From positions 310,001-374,000 of the forward strand of contig NZ_JBLUWW010000001.1 of NCBI RefSeq assembly GCF_048323655.1: DNA of 64,000 nucleotides, in the 5' to 3' direction. Numbering within the stretch: position 1 is the stretch's first letter; the number at the start of each line of letters is the position of its first letter. Below the pieces are notes generated by a model. It was not told where the DNA came from. It was given only the letters and a program-made list of their open reading frames with translations, and did not search any database. Positions 34,970 through 43,497 of the stretch are shown here, piece by piece. Both the position numbers and the translations under genes were made by a program. Source of the DNA: Salinimicrobium soli. Lineage in GTDB: Bacteria; Bacteroidota; Bacteroidia; Flavobacteriales; Flavobacteriaceae.

Positions 34970-35610
34970 TCTACCAGTTTCTCTTCTCTTTCTTCCTTTT
35001 TTTCCTCTCTCGTCTCGTGAGCAAAGGCCTTTTTATTGAAGACCAGTAACAGTGCTACCCCAACGGTTATTGCAGAATCAGCTACGTTAAATACAGGTTC
35101 GAAAAAGGTGAAATATTTACCTCCCCAAAATGGGATCCACTCCGGAAGGTATCCTGACCATAATGGAAAATAGAGCATATCTACTACTTTTCCATGCATC
35201 AAAGTTCCGTAGCCGCCTTCTTCAGGAAGGAAAGTAGCTACCTGATTGTAGCTGTGGTTAAAGATTTCGCCATAAAAAACCGAGTCTATAATATTTCCGA
35301 AGGCACCAGCAAAGATCAGTGAGATAGCAACGATAAGAACGGGAGCTCCATTCTTTTTGACTGAATCATAGAGCCAGTAGGCAATACCCACAATGGCCAC
35401 CAAACGGAAACTTGTAAGGAATAACTTTCCATATTCCCCGGGGATCTTCGCCCCCCAGGCCATGCCCTCGTTCTCCACAAACAAAATGCGGAACCAGTCA
35501 AAAACCCTTATTTCCTCGCCTAAGGCAAAATGAGTTTTAATATAAAACTTGGATATCTGATCTATAAGCAAGATCAGAACTATTAAGGCAGAGGCTTTCT
35601 TTAAGGACAT
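34966..35610 (-). CDS. lspA: Lipoprotein signal peptidase
   Basis: 214 residues, inner-membrane aspartyl protease that removes the signal peptide of diacylated prolipoproteins. Four membrane helices; catalytic aspartates in GNIIDSVFYG and VFNVADSAITVG. Bacteroidota versions, like this one, are longer than the E. coli enzyme because of an insert before the last helix (GTLMHGKVVDMLYFPLW ... FWGGKYFTFFEP) and a charged C-terminal tail (ETREEKKEEREEK). The many lipoproteins in this window are its presumptive substrates. Its own -7 box lies at 35630-35637, so it need not depend on the DUF4097 gene upstream. Confidence 0.94.
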   Translation of the reverse strand: MSLKKASALIVLILLIDQISKFYIKTHFALGEEIRVFDWFRILFVENEGMAWGAKIPGEYGKLFLTSFRLVAIVGIAYWLYDSVKKNGAPVLIVAISLIFAGAFGNIIDSVFYGEIFNHSYNQVATFLPEEGGYGTLMHGKVVDMLYFPLWSGYLPEWIPFWGGKYFTFFEPVFNVADSAITVGVALLLVFNKKAFAHETREEKKEEREEKLVD

Positions 35611-35629
35611 CAGGATATTTTTATGGCTT

Positions 35630-35637
35630 CAAAAATA
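35630..35637 (-). promoter_or_regulatory. -7 box for lspA
   Basis: Minus strand TATTTTTG, exact TAnnTTTG, ending 19 bases before the lspA ATG at 35610 and sitting in the short gap after the DUF4097 stop. No -33 TTTG at the usual distance. Confidence 0.5.
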
Positions 35638-35643
35638 CTAATA

Positions 35644-36264
35644 TTATTTAGTTTCGGTGACTTCTATATTTCCGTTAATACTATGTAGGGAAATCCTCTT
35701 AGTACCACGGGAGCCATGTGGCAAATTTACTTTTCCATGACGGGAATCGGCATCTATTAAGGCGTTTTCTGTTTCTACAGTGATATTTCCTTCAAAAGTG
35801 TTGACAACAGCATCCCCTTTAAAATTATTCAGGAAACAGGAACCCGATTTTAACTGCACCAGCACCTGTTCGTATTTACCATTTAAAAAGACTGTAGCCA
35901 CATTCGACTTGACCTCTACCACAAAATCTTCAGGGATCTCCAGTTCGAGCTCCATAGCAAAAACCTTGTGAGCACTCAGTTTGTCAAATCCACTCTGCAA
36001 AATTTCCCTGTACTGAGACCTCAAAAAAAGGGTTTTTTCGACCTCTTCGGTTTCCAGCCTAATATCGTTATAATATTCGCCATCAGACCGGGAGGTGATC
36101 TTAATTATATGCCCGGGGACAGTATTTATGCTGATCTTAAAGACCTCATCACTGTCCAGCACAAGCCGTTCCAGTCTTCCGGCTTCCAGCACTTCCACTG
36201 TTTCTTTTTGGGAATAAGATTTCAGAAAGAAAAGCAGCATCAAACTGCACAACATGTATCTCAT
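35644..36264 (-). CDS. Exported DUF4097-like protein
   Basis: 206 residues from the ATG at 36264 (signal RYMLCSLMLLFFLKSYSQ). The mature part is a regular beta-rich chain with repeated short strands: VKSNVATVFLNGKYEQVLVQLKSG, FEGNITVETENALIDADS, VNLPHGSRGTKRISLHSINGNIEVTE. That resembles the beta-solenoid-like DUF4097 adhesin-type family. Function unknown. Starts further upstream would overlap the terminator hairpin of the dksA-like gene at 36286-36312, so the internal ATG is preferred. It lies between that terminator and lspA. Confidence 0.65.
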   Translation of the reverse strand: MRYMLCSLMLLFFLKSYSQKETVEVLEAGRLERLVLDSDEVFKISINTVPGHIIKITSRSDGEYYNDIRLETEEVEKTLFLRSQYREILQSGFDKLSAHKVFAMELELEIPEDFVVEVKSNVATVFLNGKYEQVLVQLKSGSCFLNNFKGDAVVNTFEGNITVETENALIDADSRHGKVNLPHGSRGTKRISLHSINGNIEVTETK

Positions 36265-36285
36265 AGGACGCAGATAAAACAAAAA

Positions 36286-36312
36286 ACGCTCCAAACCACC
36301 AGGCAGGAGCGT
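36286..36312 (-). terminator. Terminator after the dksA-like gene
   Basis: ACGCTCC (36286-36292) pairs exactly with GGAGCGT (36306-36312) around a 13-base loop; on the minus strand a run of T (complement of AAAAAA at 36280-36285 region) follows. It closes the ileS/dksA transcript. Confidence 0.7.
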
Positions 36313-36334
36313 GTTTTATAGAAAAACAACGTAA

Positions 36335-36718
36335 TTATCGCTGCATATTCTTAGCTTCAATACTCAATGTTGCGTGTGGTACAAGTTTAAGTCGCTCTTT
36401 AGCGATCAATTTTCCTGTCACGCGACATATTCCGTAGGTTTTGCTTTCTATTCGCACCAAAGCGTTCTTTAGGTCACGAATAAATTTCTCCTGGCGAATA
36501 GCCAGTTGTGAGTTAGCTTCTTTGCTCATGGTCTCACTTCCTTCCTCAAAAGCTTTGAACGTAGGAGAGGTGTCATCTGTACCATTGTTCCCGTCATTCA
36601 TGTACGCGCTCTTGTAAAGTTCCAATTGCTCCTTGGCTTTCTCAATCTTAGCGAGGATCAGGGCTTTAAACTCCGCTAATTCCGCATCACTGTAGCGTTC
36701 TTTAACTTCTGTTGACAT
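36335..36718 (-). CDS. TraR/DksA-family regulator with degenerate zinc finger
   Basis: 127 residues. Coiled-coil N-terminal half (FKALILAKIEKAKEQLELYK ... AIRQEKFIRDLKNALVRIE) and the C-terminal DksA_TraR motif YGICRVTGKLIAKERLKLVPHATLSIE. DksA binds the RNA polymerase secondary channel and, with ppGpp, retunes transcription. Only one of the four zinc-binding Cys of E. coli DksA is present and the coil tip carries no D-x2-D-x-A but FEEGSETMS, which is usual in Bacteroidota forms as far as I know. Starts 5 bases after ileS and shares its transcript. Confidence 0.88.
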   Translation of the reverse strand: MSTEVKERYSDAELAEFKALILAKIEKAKEQLELYKSAYMNDGNNGTDDTSPTFKAFEEGSETMSKEANSQLAIRQEKFIRDLKNALVRIESKTYGICRVTGKLIAKERLKLVPHATLSIEAKNMQR

Positions 36719-36723
36719 AGTTC

Positions 36724-39700
36724 TTAATGTTTTTTAATTAACAACTTAGTGGTCACTTCATCAAAAGAAACTTCCAAACCGTTGTTCACTTCTTCTGCAA
36801 GGTCGAGGTTTGCAGTGAGGGTCTCGTTTTTTATATATTCTATATTTTGTTGAACGGCGTCCTCGACAGTACCGTCCTTCTGTAGGGTCACATCAATCTT
36901 GTCCGTCACTTCAAATCCGGAATCTTTTCGGATATTTTGTATCCTGTTCACCAGTTCCCTGGCAATTCCTTCTTTTTTCAGGTCTTCGGAAATTGTAATA
37001 TCCAAAGCAACTGTGATATTTCCTGAATTGGCAACCAGCCAACCCTCTATATCCTGCGAAGTGATCTCGACATCTTCGTTTTCCAATGTAAGCATTTTCC
37101 CATTAACTTCTACCTCAATTTTCCCTTCACGCTCAATTTTTTGAATCTCGTCGGAAGTAAATTGACTGATCTTTTGGGTGATCAATTTCATGTCTTTTCC
37201 GAAACGAGGTCCTAGAACCTTGAAGTTCGGTTTGATCTGTTTTACCAGAATTCCCGATGCATCATCGATCAATTCCAGCTCCTTCACATTCACTTCAGAC
37301 TTGATAAGATCTGAAACAGCTTCTATCTCCCGCCGTTGTTGTTCATCCAAAACAGGTATCATTACCCGTTGCAATGGCTGCCGCACTTTTATCATTTCCT
37401 TTTTTCTCAGGGATAACACCAGCGACGAAACTGTCTGGGCCTTTTCCATTTGGCGTTCGAGGGCTTTGTCGATAAACTCTGCATGAACTTTCGGAAAAAC
37501 TGATAAATGCACCGATTCAAATTCCTCTTTTTGAGTGGCAGCGTTGAGATCTTTGTACAACCTGTCCATAAAAAATGGTGCTACCGGAGCTCCCAATTTA
37601 GCCACGGTAATCAAGCAGGTGTACAGCGTTTGATAGGCTGAGATCTTGTCCTGACCATATTCTCCTTTCCAGAATCTACGGCGGCAAAGCCTTACATACC
37701 AGTTGCTGAGATTCTCCTGTACAAATTCAGAAATTGCACGGGTAGCCTTTGTAGGCTCATAATCAGCATAGAACTTGTCAACATTTTCAATGAGCGTATG
37801 CAGTTCTGAAAGTATCCACCTGTCAATTTCAGGCCGCTCCTCATTAGGGATATCAGCTTCTGAATAGGTGAAATTATCTATGTTGGCATATAACGAGAAG
37901 AAGGAATAGGTGTTGTAAAGAGTACCGAAAAATTTACGGCGCACTTCTGAAATTCCCTCAATATCAAATTTTAAGTTGTCCCAAGGATTGGCATTGGAGA
38001 TCATATACCAACGGGTAGCATCAGGTCCAAAGGCCGCCAAGGTTTCAAATGGATCTACGGCGTTTCCAAGACGTTTGGACATTTTTTGTCCGTTCTTATC
38101 AAGGACAAGGCCGTTGGAAACAACATTCTTATAAGCAACATCATCAAAGACCATAGTTGCAATGGCGTGCAGAGTGTAGAACCATCCACGTGTCTGGTCA
38201 ACTCCTTCAGCAATGAAATCGGCTTTTCTCCAGGTATTTTCAACCTTTTCCGCATTTTCCATAGGATAATGCCACTGCGCATAAGGCATGGAACCGGAAT
38301 CGAACCAAACATCAATAAGATCGGCCTCCCGTTTCATCGGTTTTCCTGAATCTGAGACCAAAATGATCTCATCAACTACATTCTTGTGCAGGTCTACCTT
38401 CTCGTAATTCTCATCACTGAAGTTTCCGGGTTCAAAATCAGCAAACATATCTGCCTTCATGAATCCGGCTTCAACTGATTTTTTCATTTCAGCTTTCAGC
38501 TCTTCAATAGAACCGATAATGGTTTCCTCCTTACCGTCTTCTGTTCTCCAGATAGGCAGCGGAATTCCCCAATACCTTGACCTGGAAAGGTTCCAGTCAT
38601 TTGCATTGGCAAGCCAGTTACCAAATCGACCTTCTCCGGTAGATTTAGGCTTCCAGTTGATCTTCTGGTTCAGCTCATGCATTCTTTCCTTTACATCGGT
38701 CACTTTAATGAACCATGAATCTAAAGGATAGTACAGTATAGGTTTGTCTGTTCTCCAGCAGTTTGGATAGCTGTGAACGTATTTTTCAACTTTAAAGGCG
38801 CGGTTCTCTTCTTTGAGCTTTATAGCAAGCTCAACATCTACCGATTTTTCAGGAGCTTTGCCTTCGTCATAGTATTCGCTCTTCACGTACTTACCGGCAA
38901 ACTCTCCCATTTCCTCGCGGAATTTCCCCTGCAGATCTACCAGCGGCACCAGATTTCCATTCTCATCTTTTACCAGTAATGGTGGCACTTCCGGGGTGGC
39001 CTGTTTTGCAACCATAGCATCATCGGCCCCAAAGGTAGGCGCTGTATGTACAATACCGGTACCATCTTCAGTAGTCACAAAGTCTCCTGAAATGATACGG
39101 AAAGCATTTTCAGGATGCTCATAAGGCTGTGCATACGGTAGCAATTGATCGTACTTTATTCCAACGAGATCCTTTCCGAAGAAAGATTCTTCCACCAGGT
39201 AAGGGATCTTATCTCCCTGCTTGTATGAATTAAGCACCTCTTCATTTTCGGTCTTTTTGAACTTTTTGTCAAATTGATTATCCGCCAGGTTTTTGGCCAC
39301 AATAATAGTAATAGGCTCAAAAGTGTACTGGTTGTAAGTCTTTACAGTGACATACTCGATCTTAGGCCCCACCGTTAAGGCAGTATTCGAAGGCAAGGTC
39401 CATGGAGTGGTTGTCCATGCAATAAAGAAAATATCTCCTTCTTTTTCTGAAAGAAATTCAGGAAGTGAGTCTTTTTTGGCTTTGAACATCGCTGTCACCG
39501 TAGTATCGGTCACATCCTGGTAAGTACCCGGCTGGTTAAGCTCGTGAGAACTCAACCCGGTTCCCGCTTTAGGGGAATATGGCTGAATGGTGTAGCCTTT
39601 ATAAATAAGACCCTTTTTGTAGATCTCTGAAAGTAACCACCATACCGTCTCCATGTATTTGGATTTATAGGTAATATATGGATCTTCCATATCTACCCAA

Positions 39701-40125
39701 TAACCCATTTTCTCGGTGAGATCGTTCCAAACATCTGTATAACGCATCACTGCATTCCTACAGGCATCGTTATATTCCTCAACACTTATCTTAGTGCCGA
39801 TATCCTCTTTGGTAATGCCAAGCTCCTTCTCCACTCCAAGCTCAATTGGCAAGCCGTGGGTATCCCATCCGGCTTTACGCTTCACCTGGTAACCCTTCTG
39901 GGTCTTGAATCGGCAAAATATATCTTTAATGGCACGCGCCATCACGTGGTGGATTCCCGGAAGTCCGTTCGCAGATGGCGGACCTTCGAAAAACACAAAA
40001 GGCTCATTGCCTTCACGGGAAGTAATACTTTTTTCAAAAACATCGTTCTCCTTCCAAAAATCAAGAATTTCTTCTGCGACTTTTGGCAGGTCAAGTCCTT
40101 TATATTCAGGGAACTTTACACTCAT
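36724..40125 (-). CDS. ileS: Isoleucine-tRNA ligase
   Basis: 1133 residues, class I aminoacyl-tRNA synthetase charging tRNA-Ile. The HIGH-like element reads FEGPPSANGLPGIHHVMAR, and the second signature is KNGQKMSKRLGN. The CP1 editing region includes WTTTPWTLPSNTALTVGP and GTGIVHTAPTFGADD. Length and the GIHH form place it with the longer eukaryote-like IleS type found in Bacteroidota, a group that includes forms less sensitive to mupirocin; resistance is not shown here. The C-terminus lacks an obvious Cys4 zinc site. Followed at 5 bases by the dksA-like gene. Two abutting hairpins lie in the 130-base gap upstream. Cytosolic. Confidence 0.97.
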   Translation of the reverse strand: MSVKFPEYKGLDLPKVAEEILDFWKENDVFEKSITSREGNEPFVFFEGPPSANGLPGIHHVMARAIKDIFCRFKTQKGYQVKRKAGWDTHGLPIELGVEKELGITKEDIGTKISVEEYNDACRNAVMRYTDVWNDLTEKMGYWVDMEDPYITYKSKYMETVWWLLSEIYKKGLIYKGYTIQPYSPKAGTGLSSHELNQPGTYQDVTDTTVTAMFKAKKDSLPEFLSEKEGDIFFIAWTTTPWTLPSNTALTVGPKIEYVTVKTYNQYTFEPITIIVAKNLADNQFDKKFKKTENEEVLNSYKQGDKIPYLVEESFFGKDLVGIKYDQLLPYAQPYEHPENAFRIISGDFVTTEDGTGIVHTAPTFGADDAMVAKQATPEVPPLLVKDENGNLVPLVDLQGKFREEMGEFAGKYVKSEYYDEGKAPEKSVDVELAIKLKEENRAFKVEKYVHSYPNCWRTDKPILYYPLDSWFIKVTDVKERMHELNQKINWKPKSTGEGRFGNWLANANDWNLSRSRYWGIPLPIWRTEDGKEETIIGSIEELKAEMKKSVEAGFMKADMFADFEPGNFSDENYEKVDLHKNVVDEIILVSDSGKPMKREADLIDVWFDSGSMPYAQWHYPMENAEKVENTWRKADFIAEGVDQTRGWFYTLHAIATMVFDDVAYKNVVSNGLVLDKNGQKMSKRLGNAVDPFETLAAFGPDATRWYMISNANPWDNLKFDIEGISEVRRKFFGTLYNTYSFFSLYANIDNFTYSEADIPNEERPEIDRWILSELHTLIENVDKFYADYEPTKATRAISEFVQENLSNWYVRLCRRRFWKGEYGQDKISAYQTLYTCLITVAKLGAPVAPFFMDRLYKDLNAATQKEEFESVHLSVFPKVHAEFIDKALERQMEKAQTVSSLVLSLRKKEMIKVRQPLQRVMIPVLDEQQRREIEAVSDLIKSEVNVKELELIDDASGILVKQIKPNFKVLGPRFGKDMKLITQKISQFTSDEIQKIEREGKIEVEVNGKMLTLENEDVEITSQDIEGWLVANSGNITVALDITISEDLKKEGIARELVNRIQNIRKDSGFEVTDKIDVTLQKDGTVEDAVQQNIEYIKNETLTANLDLAEEVNNGLEVSFDEVTTKLLIKKH

Positions 40126-40179
40126 TTGTTCATTCTTTCAAATAGATTCGCGAAAATAACGATTTTTAATAAAATCAAG

Positions 40180-40229
40180 GTTCAAAAATGGGAAAACCTG
40201 TTGAACATCAAAAGATTTCAACTTTTGAT
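40180..40229 (-). other. Paired hairpins between the TonB receptor and ileS
   Basis: ATCAAAAG/CTTTTGAT (40207-40214 with 40222-40229) form a perfect 8-bp stem; immediately beside it GTTCA/TGAAC (40180-40184 with 40202-40206) can pair, or alternatively AGGTT/AACCT (40178-40182 with 40195-40199). They could end the receptor transcript or form a regulatory leader for ileS. A one-mismatch -7 box (TCTATTTG, 40139-40146) lies nearer ileS. Confidence 0.4.
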
Positions 40230-40255
40230 AATATTGAAATAATACTCGGAAAAAC

Positions 40256-42658
40256 TTAGAAGCTGTATTGAAGCGATAAAATAAGATTTCTTCCGGCGGC
40301 TGCGATCCCTGAAGAATAGGTGCGATAGCGTTGATCTGTAATATTTTCCAAAGACGCTTTTGCCAGCCAGCCTTTCCCGATCTCGTATTGAGAAGTAAGA
40401 TTAAGCGTATACCATTCCGGAGAATAGGGATTGCCATTGGCATCTATAGCGTAGAGATAATCTTTGCTTTTTTCTGAAGGCGCCAGTTCTTCATAAGATA
40501 TCTCTCCATTGTATTCTGCAAAAAAGTCCAGTCTCCAGGCATTATTTTCAAAGACCAAATGGGCATTTCCAAAGAGTGGAGCCGCATGTCTCAACGGAGC
40601 CGTAGAACCGTCATCCTGTTCTTCTTCTCCATTAGTATAACTAAATTGAGAAGTAAATTTTAGATCTTTTGAAAGCCGAAGATCAGCCCCGGCTTCTATT
40701 CCGTACACTTTTGCACTTGCTGCATTTTGTATGGCCTCGACCCGGCTGGGTTCCCCCTGATATTCTATTTCAGTCTGCCCATTCAGCGAAAAATCCCCTC
40801 TAACCAGGGCATTATCCAGGTAGGTATAATAAACTGCTATGTCCAGTTTCAAAAGATTCTCAATTGTAATAAAGCTACCTACTTCGGCATTATAAGCCGT
40901 TTCCGGCTGAAGATCGGGGTTTGGAACCACCACCATTCCCGGGGTGGAATCGAAAATCTTACCTACATCATCAACATTGGGAGCCCTAAAGGCCGAAGAT
41001 AGGTTGAGCTGCCATCCAAAAATGTCATTTTGCTTCCAGTTCATCCCAACATTTCCCGTAAGTGCGCCGGTATTAAGATCGGCATCTGAAAATGGGAAAT
41101 CATAAATATCTTCACTGAAAGTTGCCTGCAGCAGGATTCGGTTATATCGCATTCCGGCTTGCACGGTGAGATCGCGTGCCGGCTTCCATTGCAGGCTGGA
41201 ATAAGCTGCCATAGATTGCCAGGTTGCACCATCAGGATACCGGGAGGTGCCGACCACTTTTTCTCCCGTTGAAATATCTGTCTCTGTACCTCCTGAATGT
41301 ACTTTGTTGTAAACGTATTCGAGCCCGTAGAATAACTTGCTTCCGAAGAAATCCTTTTCAAAATCCAGATTTCCCGACCACGCATCCACATTTTCTTCAG
41401 TTTCGTAAAGAATCACCTTGTTATAATCGCGATCGTGCCTGCTTTCTTCAAAGAATTGATAAGCTGCAGTAAATTTGGCGTCATCGTATAACATGCCTTT
41501 CCCGGCTTTATCAATCTGAAAATTCGCCTGCAGCCATTCCTGCGGCCCATAATACCATTCCGCAGCCCGCAGCTGTCCGTTCTTTTTTCTATAAAGCCTG
41601 TCATAGCGCGGATAATCTGAGGTGGTAGAGTAATTTACTCCCAACCCAAACTCCCAATCCTGGGTGGGGCGGTATCTTACTTTTTCGAGAAGGTTTATTT
41701 GATCGTAGCCCGTGGGAACCTGAACTTTTGGATCATCATTTTGCACGGTCACATCCAGCCCATCTCTCTGGACTACATACTCGGGCCGAAGGTATTCCTC
41801 GGGACCGTATGAACCCATTCTCATATCACCAAAATCTGAAAAAGAAGCGCTGCTCAAAAAAGCCCATTTTTCGCTCCCATAGGAAACATCGAGATGCCCG
41901 GTCTTTTCCTCATTTGCCGTCGCATAACGGGTATAGGCTTTTCCGGAAAAATCACCGCCTTTCCTGGAAGAAAATTCAGGAGAAAGGGTATAGAAGTTCA
42001 TGACCCCTCCAATAGCATCGCTACCATAGATCACGGCGCCCGGACCCAACACCACCTCCACTTTTTCTACTGCCAGAGGATCAATTGAGATCACATTTTG
42101 AAGATTCCCTCCTCTAAAGATCGCCGTGTTCATGCGTACACCGTCAACCGTGAGAAGGAGCCGGTTAGTTGCAAACCCACGGATCATGGGACTTCCACCT
42201 CCCAACTGACTCTTTTGTACAAATACTCTTCCTGTACTTTCCAAAAGGTCTGCAGAAGTTTGGGGGCTCGCGGTAATGATATCTTTTCTATTGATACTAA
42301 TGATCTCGTGCGGTAGTTCAGCTTTTCTCTGATCAAAACCCGATACTGAAACTACCACTTCCTGCAGCTGATTCTCACTCTGTTCCATCCAGACAATTCC
42401 CTCCTGCCGGGTTATCTGTTTCTTTGTAAAATGCTCTTCCAGATGAGAAACATGTCTAAAAAATATAATTTCTGAAGGGGAAAATTGGGTGATATCGGCT
42501 TTCCCGTCAAAATCGGTAAGGGTACTTTTACTCTTGTCTTTATTGAATACCGCCACATTAAAAATAGGTTGGCCGGTTTCCCGATCTTTAACGGAGATCT
42601 GCTGTGCTTTTGTCAATAATGAAACTGAAAAGAGGGCCAGAAAAAAGTAGAGTCTCAT
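40256..42658 (-). CDS. TonB-dependent receptor, haem/siderophore-receptor-like
   Basis: 800 residues from the ATG at 42658; a TTG one codon earlier is possible but the ATG starts the signal peptide (RLYFFLALFSVSLLTKAQ). A short carboxypeptidase-regulatory-like domain (SVKDRETGQPIFNVAVFN) precedes a classic plug: GRVFVQKSQLGGGSPMIRGF, LLLTVDGVRMNTAIFRGGN and VVLGPGAVIYGSDAIGGVMN. The barrel ends NLILSLQYSF. The plug wording resembles haemoglobin/haem receptors more than SusC-type proteins, so iron or haem uptake is a reasonable guess, not proven. The start codon overlaps the recO stop by one base (TGATG), so recO and this receptor are cotranscribed. Confidence 0.88.
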   Translation of the reverse strand: MRLYFFLALFSVSLLTKAQQISVKDRETGQPIFNVAVFNKDKSKSTLTDFDGKADITQFSPSEIIFFRHVSHLEEHFTKKQITRQEGIVWMEQSENQLQEVVVSVSGFDQRKAELPHEIISINRKDIITASPQTSADLLESTGRVFVQKSQLGGGSPMIRGFATNRLLLTVDGVRMNTAIFRGGNLQNVISIDPLAVEKVEVVLGPGAVIYGSDAIGGVMNFYTLSPEFSSRKGGDFSGKAYTRYATANEEKTGHLDVSYGSEKWAFLSSASFSDFGDMRMGSYGPEEYLRPEYVVQRDGLDVTVQNDDPKVQVPTGYDQINLLEKVRYRPTQDWEFGLGVNYSTTSDYPRYDRLYRKKNGQLRAAEWYYGPQEWLQANFQIDKAGKGMLYDDAKFTAAYQFFEESRHDRDYNKVILYETEENVDAWSGNLDFEKDFFGSKLFYGLEYVYNKVHSGGTETDISTGEKVVGTSRYPDGATWQSMAAYSSLQWKPARDLTVQAGMRYNRILLQATFSEDIYDFPFSDADLNTGALTGNVGMNWKQNDIFGWQLNLSSAFRAPNVDDVGKIFDSTPGMVVVPNPDLQPETAYNAEVGSFITIENLLKLDIAVYYTYLDNALVRGDFSLNGQTEIEYQGEPSRVEAIQNAASAKVYGIEAGADLRLSKDLKFTSQFSYTNGEEEQDDGSTAPLRHAAPLFGNAHLVFENNAWRLDFFAEYNGEISYEELAPSEKSKDYLYAIDANGNPYSPEWYTLNLTSQYEIGKGWLAKASLENITDQRYRTYSSGIAAAGRNLILSLQYSF

Positions 42659-43377
42659 CAACTGTAGAGTTCATTTAAAACCGACAGGGACTTAGGCTTA
42701 TGAAAGCCCTGCAGGTGAATTTCGTAATAATTTAACATCATCTGCAAAAACCCGGAACGGTAGGTTTGCGTTAGTTTAATGGCCGATAGCCCCTCAAAAT
42801 TTGTGCCCAAGAATAGCTTGAGCAGGGCAACATTCTCATCAGAAATGCAGTCGGCATTGGTCTTTCTATCCTGGAAGGTTCCATCTATTAAATTGAAAAC
42901 CGATTCATCTCCCTGCGGTTCATCGGGATAAAATCCGAGGAACCTGGTGAGCTCCACCAGGAACAACAAGTGAAAATTGGCTGCTTTTTCATGGGTATCG
43001 AACCATCGCAAGGAGTTCTCCAGGAACTTGAACAACTGCTTATTTGCCTCTTCCTCCTTAACTGAGTTCCTCAGGACCTCAGCTAAAAACATGACTACAG
43101 TGGACTTCAGAACATCGGTATGCAAACTTTGATAAGGTACCAGGAGCTTTGCCTCCCTCATGTATTCGAGGGTTCCTTTGTCTTTATGGTTTGCCTCCAG
43201 CTCCACCTGAGTAAGAGGCTGAAAAAGAGAGGCCTTTATTTTGCCTTTTTTAGACTTCAGAACGCCGCGAAGCAAATAGGTTTTTAGTCCACTTTGCTCT
43301 GTAAAACACTTCACAATTAGATCTGCATCCCCGTATTTGAGTGCACTAAAAACTATTGCTTTTGTTTTGATCAACAT
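42658..43377 (-). CDS. recO: DNA repair protein RecO
   Basis: 239 residues. RecO loads RecA onto SSB-coated DNA with RecR and anneals strands. N-terminal OB fold: KTKAIVFSALKYGDADLIVKCFTEQSGL and the family motif YLLRGVLKSKKGKIKASLFQPLTQVELEA; the helical C-terminal domain includes LAEVLRNSVKEEEANKQLF and LVELTRFLGFYPDEP. Bacteroidota RecO usually lacks a full zinc finger, as here. One-base overlap with the downstream TonB receptor gene. No exact promoter box upstream; a near-match TAATTTG occurs around 43428. Cytosolic. Confidence 0.92.
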   Translation of the reverse strand: MLIKTKAIVFSALKYGDADLIVKCFTEQSGLKTYLLRGVLKSKKGKIKASLFQPLTQVELEANHKDKGTLEYMREAKLLVPYQSLHTDVLKSTVVMFLAEVLRNSVKEEEANKQLFKFLENSLRWFDTHEKAANFHLLFLVELTRFLGFYPDEPQGDESVFNLIDGTFQDRKTNADCISDENVALLKLFLGTNFEGLSAIKLTQTYRSGFLQMMLNYYEIHLQGFHKPKSLSVLNELYS

Positions 43378-43453
43378 CTAAAAATGCCCTTTTTGAGCAG
43401 GCAGTCTGCTCTTTTAATAAAGCCAAATTACAATATTTACTTTCAGAAATAGA

Positions 43454-43476
43454 AAAAGCCGCAAAATGCGGCTTTT
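43454..43476 (-). terminator. Terminator after gdhA
   Basis: AAAAGCCGC (43454-43462) and GCGGCTTTT (43468-43476) form a perfect 9-bp stem with a 5-base loop, 22 bases past the gdhA stop, with T-rich flanks on the minus strand. Confidence 0.8.
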
Positions 43477-43497
43477 CCTTGATTTATAAGTAGTGAA

